Of a stretch of 64,000 nt of DNA, positions 1 to 10,588 are shown in pieces. Position 1 is the stretch's first letter; every line of letters begins with the position of its first letter. The DNA comes from Streptomyces sp. NRRL S-1022. GTDB taxonomy: Bacteria > Actinomycetota > Actinomycetes > Streptomycetales > Streptomycetaceae. The notes beneath the pieces were generated by a model that searched no databases, was not told the DNA's origin, and saw only the letters and a list, made by a program, of their open reading frames with translations. The stretch lies in NCBI RefSeq assembly GCF_000720135.1, contig NZ_JOIU01000015.1:1-64000 (forward strand). The letters are read 5' to 3'. The position numbers were made by a program, and so were the translations under genes.

Positions 1-1
1 C

Positions 2-1606
2 CCCAACCCCCCCGCCCTGCCCCGCCGTTCCGTGCTCGCCGGTGCCGGCGCACTCGGCGTCGGGGCGGTGCTGGCCGGCTGCTCCGCCGGGCCGGAGTCG
101 ACGAACGAGACCGGTGGCGGCGGCCGGGGGAAGGACCGGACGCTGACCGCCGTGATCGGGTACGGCAACGACGGCAGCTGGGACCCGACACAGACCGCGT
201 CGGCGTTCGCGATGGCAGCCAACCACCACATCTACGAGGGGCTGCTGGACACCGACCCGATCACCCGGGCGCCGTACCCCGCGCTCGCCACCGCCGTGCC
301 CCGCGACCCCTCCGCCACCACCTGGCGGTTCACGCTCCGCCCGGGCGCCACCTTCCACGACGGCAAGCCGGTGACCGCCGACGACGTGGTGTTCGTCTTC
401 GACCGGATCCTCGACCCGGGCACCCAGACCCTCGCCAAGGGCTTCTTCGCCTCCTGGCTGGAATCGGTACGCAAGACCGACTCCCGGACCGTCGAACTCA
501 GGCTCGGGTTCCCCTTCCCGGACGGCCTCGCCCGGCTCACCCTCGCCAAGGTCATGCCACGTCACGTGTTCTCCCGGCCCGGCGCCTGGGACGACGCGGT
601 CAAGGGACTGGCCGTGGGCTCGGGGCCGTACCGGCAGACCGCGCACCACCCGAAGTCGAACACGACCTTCGAGGCGTTCGCCGGCTACAACGGCCCGCGC
701 AGACCGGCCTTCCGGACGATGAACTGGCTGACCATCGTGGACGCGGCCGCGCGCGTCGCGAAGATCTCCGGCACCGGCGCGGGCGCCCAGATCGCCGACA
801 ACATCCCCTACGCCAACATCCCCCGGCTGGAGCAGGGCGGGCTGAAGGTGGCCGGCGGCGCCGGGATGAACAACCTCTTCCTGATGTTCAACACCCGGCA
901 CAAGCCGTTCGACGACGTCCGCGTCCGCCAGGCCCTGCACTACGCCATCGACACCGAGAAGATGGTGCGGGTCGCGCTGAAGGGCCACGGGAAGCCCGCG
1001 TCCTCGTTCCTCGACGAGGGCAACCCCGGCTACCGGCGCGCCAGGACGGTCTACGGCTACGACCCCGCCCGGGCGAAGGCCCTCCTGGAGGCCGCCGGGG
1101 TCACCGGCCTCAAGGTCGGCATCCTCGCGGTCAACGTGAGCTGGATCGTGGACTGCCTGCCGACCATCAAGGCCTCCTGGGACGCCATCGGCGTGCGCAC
1201 GACCCTCGCGCCGCAGGAGACCACGGCCGTGTTCACCAAACTGGACCAGAAGCAGGACTACCAGGTGGTCGCGGCGGCCTCCAACCCGAACCAGTTCGGG
1301 CTCGACGCCGACCTGATCATGCACTACAACTACGGCCCCGGGAACCTGTGGATGCAGTACACGCGGTGGGCCGGCCACCCCGTCGCCAGGCGGCTCTTCA
1401 AGGACATGGACCGGGCGACCCGGGAGCCGGACCCCGCCCGGAAGAAGGCGATGATCCAGGACTACATCGACGTCGTCGCCGAACAGGCCGTGCTCTACCC
1501 GGTCGTCCACAACGAGCTGATGACCGCCTGGGACCCGCGCCGGCTCAGCGGGATAAGGCCCCAGCCGTACCCGGGCGTCAACCTGCTCCAGGCCCGCTGG
1601 ATCTGA
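2..1606 (+). CDS. ABC transporter substrate-binding lipoprotein, family 5 (5' partial)
   Basis: Extracytoplasmic solute receptor of the peptide/nickel (SBP family 5) type, cut at its N terminus by the window edge. The open frame continues upstream of the GTG at 32 and encodes a twin-arginine motif (RRSVL, 23-37) followed by a hydrophobic stretch and the lipobox LAGC, whose Cys codon is 80-82. This suggests a Tat-exported lipoprotein, so GTG 32 is not the real start. The body shows the family pattern (ITRAPYPALA, TFHDGKPVTADDVVF, RQALHYAIDTEKM). It is followed after 4 bp by a DppB-type permease. The neighbouring aldolase and sialidase suggest a sialic-acid ligand, as in the SatABCD type. The ligand is inference; the family is secure. 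Confidence 0.93.
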   Translation, partial: PNPPALPRRSVLAGAGALGVGAVLAGCSAGPESTNETGGGGRGKDRTLTAVIGYGNDGSWDPTQTASAFAMAANHHIYEGLLDTDPITRAPYPALATAVPRDPSATTWRFTLRPGATFHDGKPVTADDVVFVFDRILDPGTQTLAKGFFASWLESVRKTDSRTVELRLGFPFPDGLARLTLAKVMPRHVFSRPGAWDDAVKGLAVGSGPYRQTAHHPKSNTTFEAFAGYNGPRRPAFRTMNWLTIVDAAARVAKISGTGAGAQIADNIPYANIPRLEQGGLKVAGGAGMNNLFLMFNTRHKPFDDVRVRQALHYAIDTEKMVRVALKGHGKPASSFLDEGNPGYRRARTVYGYDPARAKALLEAAGVTGLKVGILAVNVSWIVDCLPTIKASWDAIGVRTTLAPQETTAVFTKLDQKQDYQVVAAASNPNQFGLDADLIMHYNYGPGNLWMQYTRWAGHPVARRLFKDMDRATREPDPARKKAMIQDYIDVVAEQAVLYPVVHNELMTAWDPRRLSGIRPQPYPGVNLLQARWI

Positions 1607-1610
1607 CGGC

Positions 1611-2567
1611 ATGACGGCCGTCGTACGGATCCTGCTCCGCCGCGTCGCCCTGCTCGTCCCGCTGCTCCTCGGCATCGTGCTGTTCGTGTTCCTGGTGATG
1701 CGGTTCTCGGACGCCGACCCCGCGTCCGCGTTCTTCCAGGGCGCCAACCCCACCGCCCGGCAGCTGCACGAGTTCCGGGAGCGCAACGGGCTGCTGGACC
1801 CGCTGCCCGTGCGGTACGTCCACTTCGTCGGCCACCTGCTCCGCGGCGACCTCGGCACCAGCGCCCTCACCCGCGCGCCGGTGGCCGACCAGGTCACCAC
1901 CGCGCTGCCGCTCACCCTCCAGCTGACCTTCCTGGGGCTGGCGATCGCGGTCGTGCTGGCGCTGGCTGGCGGGGTCACGGCGGCGGTGTACCGGGACCGG
2001 CTGCCGGACCAGGCCATCCGGATCGTGTCGCTGGTCGGGGTGGCCGCGCCCGGGTTCTGGCTGGCACTGCTGATGATCCAGTACCTGGCCGTGGACCGGG
2101 GCTGGTTCCCGACCGGCGGCTACGTCAACCCGGCCGACTCGGTCACCGGCTGGCTGCGGACCATGGCCCTGCCCGCCGTCGCGCTGTCCCTGCCGGTCGC
2201 CGCCCAGCTGACCCGGATCGTGCGGACCTCGGTGGTGGAGGAGCTGGACAAGGACTACGTGCGGACCGCCGTCGGAAGCGGGCTGCCACCGCGCGTGGTC
2301 GTCGGGCGGAACGTCCTGCGCAACGCGCTCGTCAATCCCCTGACCGTGCTGGGGCTGCGGGTCGGCTATCTCCTCGGCGGGGCGGTCGTCATCGAGACGA
2401 TCTTCTCGCTGCCCGGGATGGGCAAGCTGATGATCGACGCCGTGCAGAACGGTGATCCGGCCGTCGTGCAGGGGGTCGTGCTGACCACCGCCACCGGGTT
2501 CGTCGTCGTCAACCTCGTCATCGACATCCTGTATCTGCTGGTCAACCCACGTTTGAGGGCGGGCTGA
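1611..2567 (+). CDS. ABC transporter permease, DppB/OppB type
   Basis: Inner-membrane permease (318 aa) of the peptide-type importer. An N-terminal membrane span lies at about residues 9-30. The BPD_transp_1 domain occupies about 95-318, with the EAA-like cytoplasmic loop near 'KDYVRTAVGSGLPP' (about residue 215) that docks the ATPases. Length and topology are normal for DppB. It starts 4 bp after the binding protein, and its TGA overlaps the ATG of the next gene by one base, so translation is probably coupled. Confidence 0.95.
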   Translation: MTAVVRILLRRVALLVPLLLGIVLFVFLVMRFSDADPASAFFQGANPTARQLHEFRERNGLLDPLPVRYVHFVGHLLRGDLGTSALTRAPVADQVTTALPLTLQLTFLGLAIAVVLALAGGVTAAVYRDRLPDQAIRIVSLVGVAAPGFWLALLMIQYLAVDRGWFPTGGYVNPADSVTGWLRTMALPAVALSLPVAAQLTRIVRTSVVEELDKDYVRTAVGSGLPPRVVVGRNVLRNALVNPLTVLGLRVGYLLGGAVVIETIFSLPGMGKLMIDAVQNGDPAVVQGVVLTTATGFVVVNLVIDILYLLVNPRLRAG

Positions 2568-4543
2568 TGGTCACGCGTGCGCGCATCGCCGAACGGCTCT
2601 CCCGGCCCGGAGTCCGGCTGCGCGGCCCGCGCCGGCTGCCGCTGCCGTCGAAGGCCGCCGTCTGCTTCCTGGCCGTGGTCGTCCTGGTCGCCGTCCTCGC
2701 GCCGGTGCTGGCGCCGGACGATCCGCTCGACCAGCAGGACCCGGTCGGCGGGAGCGGGGCGCCGTCGGCCGCGCACTGGATGGGGCAGGACAGCCTGGGC
2801 CGGGACGTCCTGAGCCGGCTGATGTACGGGGCCCGCTGGTCGCTGTCCATCGGGCTGGGCGCGACCGGGCTCGCGCTCGTCGCCGGCGCCCTCCTCGGGG
2901 CGTTCGCCGCCACCTCCCGCAAGGCCGTCGACGAGACGCTGATGCGCTGCCTGGACGTGGTGATGGCGTTCCCGGGCATCGCGCTCGCCGCCGTCCTGGT
3001 GGCCGTGTTCGGCGGCGGGATCCAGGTGCTGATCTGCGCGATCGCCTTCCTGTTCACCCCGCCCGTGGCCCGGGTGGTGCGGGCCAACGTGCTGGACCAG
3101 TACGGCGAGGACTACGTCACCGCCGAGCGGGTGGTCGGCGCCCGCACCGCGCACATCGTGCTGCGCCACGTGGCCGTCAACTGTGCCGCTCCGGTGCTGG
3201 TGTTCTGCACGGTCCAGGTCGCCGAGGCCATCGTGTTCGAGGCCTCGCTGTCCTTCATCGGCGCGGGGGTCCGGCCGCCGGACCCGTCCTGGGGCAGTGT
3301 CATCGCCGACGGCAAGAACATGGTGCTGACCGGCGGCTGGTGGGCGACCGTCTTCCCGGGGCTGCTGATCCTGCTCACCGTGCTGTCGCTGAACATCCTC
3401 TCCGAGGGCGTGTCGGACGCCTGGGCCGCGCCCGCCCCGCGGGAGGTACGGGCGCCGGAGGACCGGCCGCAGCCGCCCGGGCCCGGCACCGGCGAGGTGC
3501 TCGCGCTGCCCGGCCTCGCCGAGGCCGCCCGGCGGCTGCGCTCCCGGGCCCGGCCGCGTCCGGCCCCCGGCGGGCAGCCGGTGCTGGCCGTGGAGAACCT
3601 CGCCATCGGCTTCCCGGACCGGCACCGGGGCGTGGACATCGTGACCGGGGTCGGCTTCGAGGTGTATCCCGGTGAGGTGCTCGGTCTGGTGGGCGAATCG
3701 GGCTGCGGCAAGTCGCTGACCGCCCTCACGGTCATGGGGCTCCAGCCGAGGGGCGCCCGGATCAGCGGGCAGGTGCGGTTCCGGCAACGGGAGCTGCTGG
3801 CCGAGCCGATGCGGGTGCGGCGGCGGCTGCTCGGCCACGAGATGGCCATGATCTACCAGGACGCGCTGTCCTCGCTGAACCCGGCGATGACCGTCCGGGC
3901 CCAGCTGAAACAGCTGGTCCGGCGCGGCGGCAGGCGCGGTCCGCGCGAGCTGATGGAGCTGGTCGGCCTGGATCCCGACCGCACCCTGCGCAGCTATCCG
4001 CACGAGCTGTCCGGCGGACAGCGCCAGCGCGTGCTCATCGCCATGGCGCTCTCCCGGGACCCGAAGCTGATCGTCGCCGACGAGCCGACCACCGCCCTGG
4101 ACGTCACCGTGCAGGCGCAGGTGGTGGAGCTGCTGCTCCGGCTGCGCGCGGAGCTGGGTTTCGCGCTGGTCCTGGTCTCGCACGACCTGGCGCTGGTCGC
4201 CGACGTCACCGACCGGGTGGTGGTGATGTACGGCGGGCAGATCGTGGAGACCGGGGTGACCGCCGACCTGGTGGCGGCACCGGCCCACCACTACACGCGC
4301 GGGCTGCTGGGCAGCGTGCTCTCGCTGGAGTCGGCCGCGCGGCGCATGACCCAGATCGAGGGGGTCGTACCGTCCCCCGCCGGCTTCCCGGCGGGCTGCC
4401 GGTTCGCCGACCGCTGCCCGCTCGCCACCGAGGTGTGCCGCACGACCGCCCCGGTCCTCGCGGGCACCCCGGTGCACACGGCCGCCTGCCACCATCCGGC
4501 GGTGGCACTGACCTCGGCGGAGAGCGAGGAGGCCCTGCAGTGA
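2567..4543 (+). CDS. Fused ABC permease (DppC type) and ATPase (DppD type)
   Basis: One 658-aa polypeptide joins two normally separate subunits. Residues 1 to about 290 are a DppC-like permease (GQDSLGRDVLSRLMYGAR, then several membrane spans and the EAA loop). A Pro/Ala/Arg-rich linker covers about 285-340. Residues from about 341 form an ABC ATPase with Walker A GESGCGKS (376-383), signature LSGGQRQRV (about 481) and Walker B LIVADEPTTALD. The C-terminal oligopeptide-transporter extension has clustered cysteines (CRFADRCPLATEVC). The fusion is uninterrupted, with no internal stop or frameshift. Such permease/ATPase fusions are known in actinobacteria. It overlaps both neighbours in the operon. 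Confidence 0.94.
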   Translation: MVTRARIAERLSRPGVRLRGPRRLPLPSKAAVCFLAVVVLVAVLAPVLAPDDPLDQQDPVGGSGAPSAAHWMGQDSLGRDVLSRLMYGARWSLSIGLGATGLALVAGALLGAFAATSRKAVDETLMRCLDVVMAFPGIALAAVLVAVFGGGIQVLICAIAFLFTPPVARVVRANVLDQYGEDYVTAERVVGARTAHIVLRHVAVNCAAPVLVFCTVQVAEAIVFEASLSFIGAGVRPPDPSWGSVIADGKNMVLTGGWWATVFPGLLILLTVLSLNILSEGVSDAWAAPAPREVRAPEDRPQPPGPGTGEVLALPGLAEAARRLRSRARPRPAPGGQPVLAVENLAIGFPDRHRGVDIVTGVGFEVYPGEVLGLVGESGCGKSLTALTVMGLQPRGARISGQVRFRQRELLAEPMRVRRRLLGHEMAMIYQDALSSLNPAMTVRAQLKQLVRRGGRRGPRELMELVGLDPDRTLRSYPHELSGGQRQRVLIAMALSRDPKLIVADEPTTALDVTVQAQVVELLLRLRAELGFALVLVSHDLALVADVTDRVVVMYGGQIVETGVTADLVAAPAHHYTRGLLGSVLSLESAARRMTQIEGVVPSPAGFPAGCRFADRCPLATEVCRTTAPVLAGTPVHTAACHHPAVALTSAESEEALQ

Positions 4544-5544
4544 CCGCTGTCGTGGAGGTACGGGACGCGCACGTCGTCCACCGGGCGCGCACCGGCGGCC
4601 TGTTCCGGCGGGACCGGGTGTACGCCCTGACCGGCGCCGATCTGTCCGTGGCGCCCGGTGAGACGGTCGGCGTGGTCGGCGAGTCGGGGTGCGGGAAGTC
4701 GACGCTGGCGAAGGTGCTGGTGGGCATCGAGCGGCCGGTGAGCGGGACGGTGTCGTTCGGGGGCCGGGAGCTGTGGGCGATGCCGGCCGCCGAGCGCCGG
4801 GCCACGGTCGGCGCGGGCACCGGCATGATCTTCCAGGATCCGTCGACCGCGCTGAACCGCCGGCTGCCGGTCCGCCGCATCCTGCGCGATCCGCTGGACG
4901 TCCACCGGCGCGGCACCCGAGCCGAACGGGAGGACCGGGTCCGGGAGTTGATGGCACTGGTGGGCCTGCCGCGGGCGCTCGCCGACGCCCTGCCGGGGCA
5001 GCTGTCCGGCGGCCAGCGCCAGCGCGTCGCGATCGCCCGCGCGCTCGCCCTGGAACCGGCGCTGGTCGTCGCCGACGAGCCGACCAGCGCGCTGGACGTG
5101 TCGGTCCGCGCGCAGGTCCTGAACCTCCTGCTGGACCTGAGGGAACGCCTCGGGCTGGCCATGGTGTTCGTCTCGCACGACATCCAGACGGTACGGCGGA
5201 TGAGCGACCGGGTGATCACCATGTACCTGGGCCGGATCGTGGAGGAGGCCCCGGCCGGCCGGGTCACCGACGCCGCCCGGCACCCGTACACCCGCGCCCT
5301 GTTCTCGGCGACGCCCGGACTGCTGGACCCCGTCGACCCGATCCCGCTGACCGGTCCGGTGCCCTCGGCGACCCGCCCGCCGAGCGGCTGCCCGTTCCGC
5401 ACCCGCTGCTGGAAGGCCGACGCGGTCTGCGCCGCCTCGATGCCGGAGTTCTCGGCCGCGTCACGGCCCGGACACCGCTTCCGGTGCCACCATCCTGTCC
5501 AGGAGGACATGCCGACCCGAGACCTAGCGCGCCAGGAGCCCTGA
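4540..5544 (+). CDS. ABC transporter ATP-binding protein, DppF type
   Basis: Second cytoplasmic ATPase of the importer (334 aa). The GTG at 4540 overlaps the preceding TGA (GTGA) and is preferred over upstream in-frame starts because the ABC domain begins at once (VTAVVEVRDAHVVHR). Walker A GESGCGKS is at about 47-54, signature LSGGQRQRVAIARAL at about 165, and Walker B/D-loop ADEPTSALD follows. The oligo_HPY tail carries CPFRTRCWKADAVC. Its stop is immediately followed by the aldolase ATG, so the aldolase belongs to the transport operon. Confidence 0.94.
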   Translation: MTAVVEVRDAHVVHRARTGGLFRRDRVYALTGADLSVAPGETVGVVGESGCGKSTLAKVLVGIERPVSGTVSFGGRELWAMPAAERRATVGAGTGMIFQDPSTALNRRLPVRRILRDPLDVHRRGTRAEREDRVRELMALVGLPRALADALPGQLSGGQRQRVAIARALALEPALVVADEPTSALDVSVRAQVLNLLLDLRERLGLAMVFVSHDIQTVRRMSDRVITMYLGRIVEEAPAGRVTDAARHPYTRALFSATPGLLDPVDPIPLTGPVPSATRPPSGCPFRTRCWKADAVCAASMPEFSAASRPGHRFRCHHPVQEDMPTRDLARQEP

Positions 5545-6486
5545 ATGACCTTCCCGCTCACCGGTGTCGTACCGCCCGTCTGCACGCCCCTGACGCCGGA
5601 GCGGGAGGTGGACGAGCCGTCGCTGCTGCGCCTGGTGGACTTCCTGGTGGAGGCCGGGGTGCACGGGCTGTTCCTGCTCGGCTCGACCTCGGAGGCGGCC
5701 TTCCTCACCGACGCGCAGCGCCGGCGGGTGGTGGCGGCCGTCACCGCGCACGTGGGCGGCCGGCTGCCCGTCCTCGCGGGCGCCATCGACATGACGACGC
5801 CCCGGGTGCTGGACCATGTCGCGGCGGTCACCGCGGCCGGCGCGCAGGCCGTCGTCGTCACCGCCCCGTTCTACGCCCGCACCCACCCCTCGGAGATCGT
5901 CCACCACTACCGCCGGATCGCCGCCGCGAGCCCGGTCCCGGTGATCGCCTACGACATCCCCGTCGCCGTGCACACCAAGCTCCCCGCCGACGTGGTGCTG
6001 GGGCTCGCCGGGGACGGCGTGCTGGCCGGGCTCAAGGACTCCAGCGGGGACCTGGCGGCCTTCCGGGAGATCGTCGCGGGGGCCCGGGCGCTCCCCGGGT
6101 TCAGCGTGCTGACCGGCTCGGAGCTGATCGCCGACGCGGCGCTGACGCTGGGCGCCGACGGGGCGGTGCCGGGCCTGGCCAACGTCGACCCGCACGGGTA
6201 CGTCCGCCTCTACCGCCGGTGCCGGGCCGGCGACCAGGAGGGCGCGCGGGCCGAACAGGAGCGGCTGTGCGCCCTGTTCGGGATGGTCCGCGTCGGCGAT
6301 CCGGCGCGGATGGGCGGCAGCTCGGCGGCGCTGGGCGCGTTCAAGGCGGCGCTGCACCTGCGCGGGATCATCGACTGCCCGGTGACCGCCGAGCCGCAGG
6401 TGCCGCTGTCCGGCGCGGAGGTCGAGCAGGTCGGCAAGTTCCTGGCGGCGGCCGGCCTGCTGGGCCCCGGCGCGGACCGGCACTGA
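5545..6486 (+). CDS. DHDPS/NAL-family aldolase, probably N-acetylneuraminate lyase-like
   Basis: Class I TIM-barrel aldolase of 313 aa. The Schiff-base lysine is K164 (GLKDSSGDL) and the assisting tyrosine is Y136 (AYDIP). The carboxylate loop reads GSTSE (Ser47-Thr48), the Ser-Thr pair of N-acetylneuraminate lyase rather than the Thr-Thr usual in dihydrodipicolinate synthase. An AGGAG ribosome site lies 7 bases before the ATG, which abuts the stop of the ABC ATPase gene. The sialidase gene faces it 48 bp downstream, so cleavage of imported sialic acid to ManNAc and pyruvate is the best hypothesis. Other 2-keto-acid aldol substrates are possible. Confidence 0.88.
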   Translation: MTFPLTGVVPPVCTPLTPEREVDEPSLLRLVDFLVEAGVHGLFLLGSTSEAAFLTDAQRRRVVAAVTAHVGGRLPVLAGAIDMTTPRVLDHVAAVTAAGAQAVVVTAPFYARTHPSEIVHHYRRIAAASPVPVIAYDIPVAVHTKLPADVVLGLAGDGVLAGLKDSSGDLAAFREIVAGARALPGFSVLTGSELIADAALTLGADGAVPGLANVDPHGYVRLYRRCRAGDQEGARAEQERLCALFGMVRVGDPARMGGSSAALGAFKAALHLRGIIDCPVTAEPQVPLSGAEVEQVGKFLAAAGLLGPGADRH

Positions 6487-6534
6487 GGACGTACCGGCTG
6501 CCGGCGGCGCCTCCTCGTCGAACGCGGCGGGCGG

Positions 6535-7755
6535 TCACGGTCGTGACGAGACGGCCGTCCCCTGCTGTGACACCCGCGGCAGGCGGAGCCGGCGGAACTC
6601 CAGCGACTCGTAGGGGCCGTGGACGCCGGTCTCGTAGAGGACGCCGATCGTGCCGGGGGCGAGCTGGACCAGGTCGGAGTAGGCGGCCGGGCGGTCCGCA
6701 AGGACGTGGAGCCGGGTGAAGGCGCGGCCGGTGTCCGAGCCGGCCCACAGGGCCAGGGCGCGGCGGGCGTCCGGCACGGAGGGCGCGGAGAACAGCAGGG
6801 GCGTGCCCGGGCCGCCGGCCGCCAGGACGCTGCCCTGGACCACGGGGACGGCGTTCAGGGCGGGCTGGACGGTGAAGGGGCGCTCCAGGGTGCGGCCGCC
6901 GTCGCGGGAGGAGGCGTCGAGCCGGTTGCCGGGGTCGGTGCCGTTCTGGTCGCGGGCGCTGAAGTAGACGCGGCCGTCGGGGAGCTGGGCGGCCCCGGTC
7001 TCGTTGGTGTTGGTGCGGCCGTCGTAGGTGTCGTCCACGAAGCCCAGCCGCCAGGTGCGGCCGAGGTCGTCGCTGTAGAGGGCGTGGCCGCCGTAGTACC
7101 CGGCCTCCTGGCCGGTGTCGTGGGAGCCGGCGGGCGGGGCGGCGGAGTGGTCGGCGGGGACGAGGAGGCGGCCGGCCCACCGGCCCCGGGTGAGCGCGAG
7201 CGCGTGGCCGGGTCCGGTGGCGTACCAGCGCCAGCCCGGCCGCCACACCTGGGCGGTGATGTCCCGCGGGGCGGTGAAGTGCCGGCCGTCGTCCTCGCTG
7301 CGCTGCACGAAGACCCGGCGGGCCGGTCCCGGTCCGGCCTCGCCGCGCATGATCTGCGCCTCGGTCACGGTCCCGCTGTTCGCGCAGGTCACCAGGACGA
7401 TCACGCCGGTGCGCGGGTCGACGACGGGCGCCGGGTTGCCCCGGGTGCGCCCCTGCCCGGCGGCCACCACGGTGAGCGGCCCCCAGGTGCAGCCGCCGTC
7501 GGTGGAGCGGCGCAGGACGACGTCGATGTCGCCGCTGTCGGCGGGCCCGGACCGGCGGCCCTCGGCGAAGGCCAGGACGGTGCCCTGCCGGCTCCTGACC
7601 ACGGCCGGGATGCGGTAGACGGCGTAGCCGCCCTGCCCGGCGGTGTACGGCACGGAGGAGGCGCAGCCGCCGGGCGCGGCGTGCGCGGGTGTCCGGGCGG
7701 TGAGCGAGGTGAGGAGGGCCAGGCAGGTGAGGAGGGAGCGGCTGCGCGGGGTCAC
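6535..7755 (-). CDS. Secreted exo-alpha-sialidase
   Basis: A 406-aa exported glycoside hydrolase of the six-bladed sialidase fold. It has a Sec-type signal peptide (residues 1-26, ending PAHA-A). The catalytic-triad arginine sits in YRIP (R48). Four Asp-box-like motifs are visible: STDGGCTW, SEDDGRHF, SDDLGRTW and a weaker SRDGGRTL. The acid region NETGAAQLPDG and a C-terminal Tyr region AAYSDLVQL fit the active site. It is convergent with the aldolase gene, and together with the importer they form a plausible pathway from release to uptake to cleavage of sialic acid. No carbohydrate-binding module or anchor is visible. Confidence 0.92.
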   Translation of the reverse strand: MTPRSRSLLTCLALLTSLTARTPAHAAPGGCASSVPYTAGQGGYAVYRIPAVVRSRQGTVLAFAEGRRSGPADSGDIDVVLRRSTDGGCTWGPLTVVAAGQGRTRGNPAPVVDPRTGVIVLVTCANSGTVTEAQIMRGEAGPGPARRVFVQRSEDDGRHFTAPRDITAQVWRPGWRWYATGPGHALALTRGRWAGRLLVPADHSAAPPAGSHDTGQEAGYYGGHALYSDDLGRTWRLGFVDDTYDGRTNTNETGAAQLPDGRVYFSARDQNGTDPGNRLDASSRDGGRTLERPFTVQPALNAVPVVQGSVLAAGGPGTPLLFSAPSVPDARRALALWAGSDTGRAFTRLHVLADRPAAYSDLVQLAPGTIGVLYETGVHGPYESLEFRRLRLPRVSQQGTAVSSRP

Positions 7756-7806
7756 TCCCTGATGCTCCCCCGGTCGGCCGGGGCGGTCTTACTCCGTCCG
7801 GGTGAG

Positions 7807-8502
7807 TCAGGAGGGGGTCCGGGCGGCGGCCAGCAGGCGGGTCACGTCGTCGGAACAGATGGCGAGGGCCGCGCCGACGGTGGTGAGGGCGTCGCGTTCG
7901 GCGGGGGTGTAGGGGCCGTCGGCGAGGGCGATGCGGGCGCCCTGGAGGAGCAGGGACTCGCGGCCGGCCGGGGCCAGGTGCGGGGTCAGCGGGTCCAGGG
8001 CCTCGTGCAGCTCTATGGTCAGCCCGGCCCCGCACGGCTGCTCGAAGTACCGGCCGGTGTCGGCGGCGAGGGCCTCGACCAGGGCGGCCAGCCGGTCCTC
8101 GGTGCAGTCGGCGAAGCCGGCCGCGCGGACCGTCGCGGCGGCCGTCTCCAGGGCCGTACGGGAGCCGGTGCCGCCCGCGGCGAGCACGGCGAGGGCGACG
8201 GTGTGCACGGCGTCGCGGAGCATCGCGGAGAAGCGGCGGGTGGTGGGGTGGTCCAGCACCTCGGTGCCGAAGTGGTGTCCGCAGGCGGCGCACTCCACCA
8301 CGGGTCCGGCCGCCCCGCGCGGCAGCACGGGCACGCCGAGCAGGGTGAGCCGGCGCCGTCCGGTGAGCCGCTGGTAGTTGCGGTCGCCGCCGCAGCCGGG
8401 GCAGAAGAACTCGCCGTCCCCGACGGGTGTCCAGGCGGTGCGGGTGCGCAGGATGCGCGCAGCCCTGGCGGCACGGCCGTCTCGTCCCCGTACTGGCAGC
8501 AC
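7807..8502 (-). CDS. TerB-family (tellurite-resistance-like) zinc-ribbon protein
   Basis: Predicted cytoplasmic protein of 231 aa. The start is GTG 8502, chosen because a strong GGAGGTG lies 5-11 bases upstream (8507-8513); an open frame continues upstream without a comparable site. The N-terminal third has a four-Cys zinc ribbon (CPGCGG, then CAACGHH about 40 residues later). The rest is helical and TerB-like, ending in the ALADGPYTPAERDALTTVG motif. TerB-like domains appear in stress or membrane-associated complexes, but no other ter genes are nearby, so the role is unknown. Confidence 0.85.
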   Translation of the reverse strand: MLPVRGRDGRAARAARILRTRTAWTPVGDGEFFCPGCGGDRNYQRLTGRRRLTLLGVPVLPRGAAGPVVECAACGHHFGTEVLDHPTTRRFSAMLRDAVHTVALAVLAAGGTGSRTALETAAATVRAAGFADCTEDRLAALVEALAADTGRYFEQPCGAGLTIELHEALDPLTPHLAPAGRESLLLQGARIALADGPYTPAERDALTTVGAALAICSDDVTRLLAAARTPS

Positions 8503-8633
8503 GTCGCACCTCCGTAACCGCACGGCCACATCGCCGCGCTGGCGTGATGTTAGCCACATCACCGAGGTGGAGTCAGTACCCCGGAAGAGACCTTTCCGTG
8601 ACCTGAGGGGCACGATGGCCGGAAACAGACGGG

Positions 8634-8662
8634 CCCCGCCCACCGGTGTGCGGCGGGCGGGG
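8634..8662 (-). terminator. Hairpin downstream of leuA
   Basis: Inverted repeat with a 12-bp G+C stem (CCCCGCCCACCG / CGGCGGGCGGGG, one mismatch) and a 5-nt loop, about 115 nt beyond the leuA stop. There is no U tract, as is common for streptomycete terminators. The rest of the 275-bp gap holds an AGGGGCGCGGGGAAACTGCG string resembling a dispersed intergenic motif of Streptomyces (recalled, not searched). Confidence 0.45.
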
Positions 8663-8777
8663 ACCTGTGGACGCCGGGCGGGACAGCGTCCCCGAGGGGC
8701 GCGGGGAAACTGCGCCGGCCAGGACGGCGCCGTTCCCGCCCGACGGCCGATGCCCTGGTCCGCTGCCCGGCTAAGCG

Positions 8778-10514
<1,737 letters not shown>

Positions 10515-10541
10515 TCAGGATGTCCGGATATCCGAGTGGAC

Positions 10542-10584
10542 GGCCGACGACGCAACGCCGAGCTCCGCGGGGAGGGGGTCGGCC
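10542..10584 (-). promoter_or_regulatory. Inverted repeat in the leuA attenuator region
   Basis: A 7-bp inverted repeat, GGCCGAC (10542-10548) and GTCGGCC (10578-10584), with a 29-nt interior that can form smaller alternative helices. It sits between the leader peptide stop and the leuA start, where an attenuator or a start-masking structure is expected. Which structure forms at low or high leucine cannot be decided by eye. Confidence 0.45.
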
Positions 10585-10588
10585 TCGA

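Noticed and set aside
32..1606. GTG 32 as the real start of the binding protein
   Set aside because: The twin-arginine motif is encoded just before it in the same frame, so the gene starts left of the window.
2366..4957. Open frame of 863 codons opposite the ABC transporter genes
   Set aside because: Antisense to well-supported ABC genes; no motif; explained by G/C bias at third positions.
6534..6547. Small palindrome GTCACGGTCGTGAC at the sialidase stop
   Set aside because: Arms of only 6 bp with a 2-base centre cannot fold as a terminator; too short to claim as an operator.
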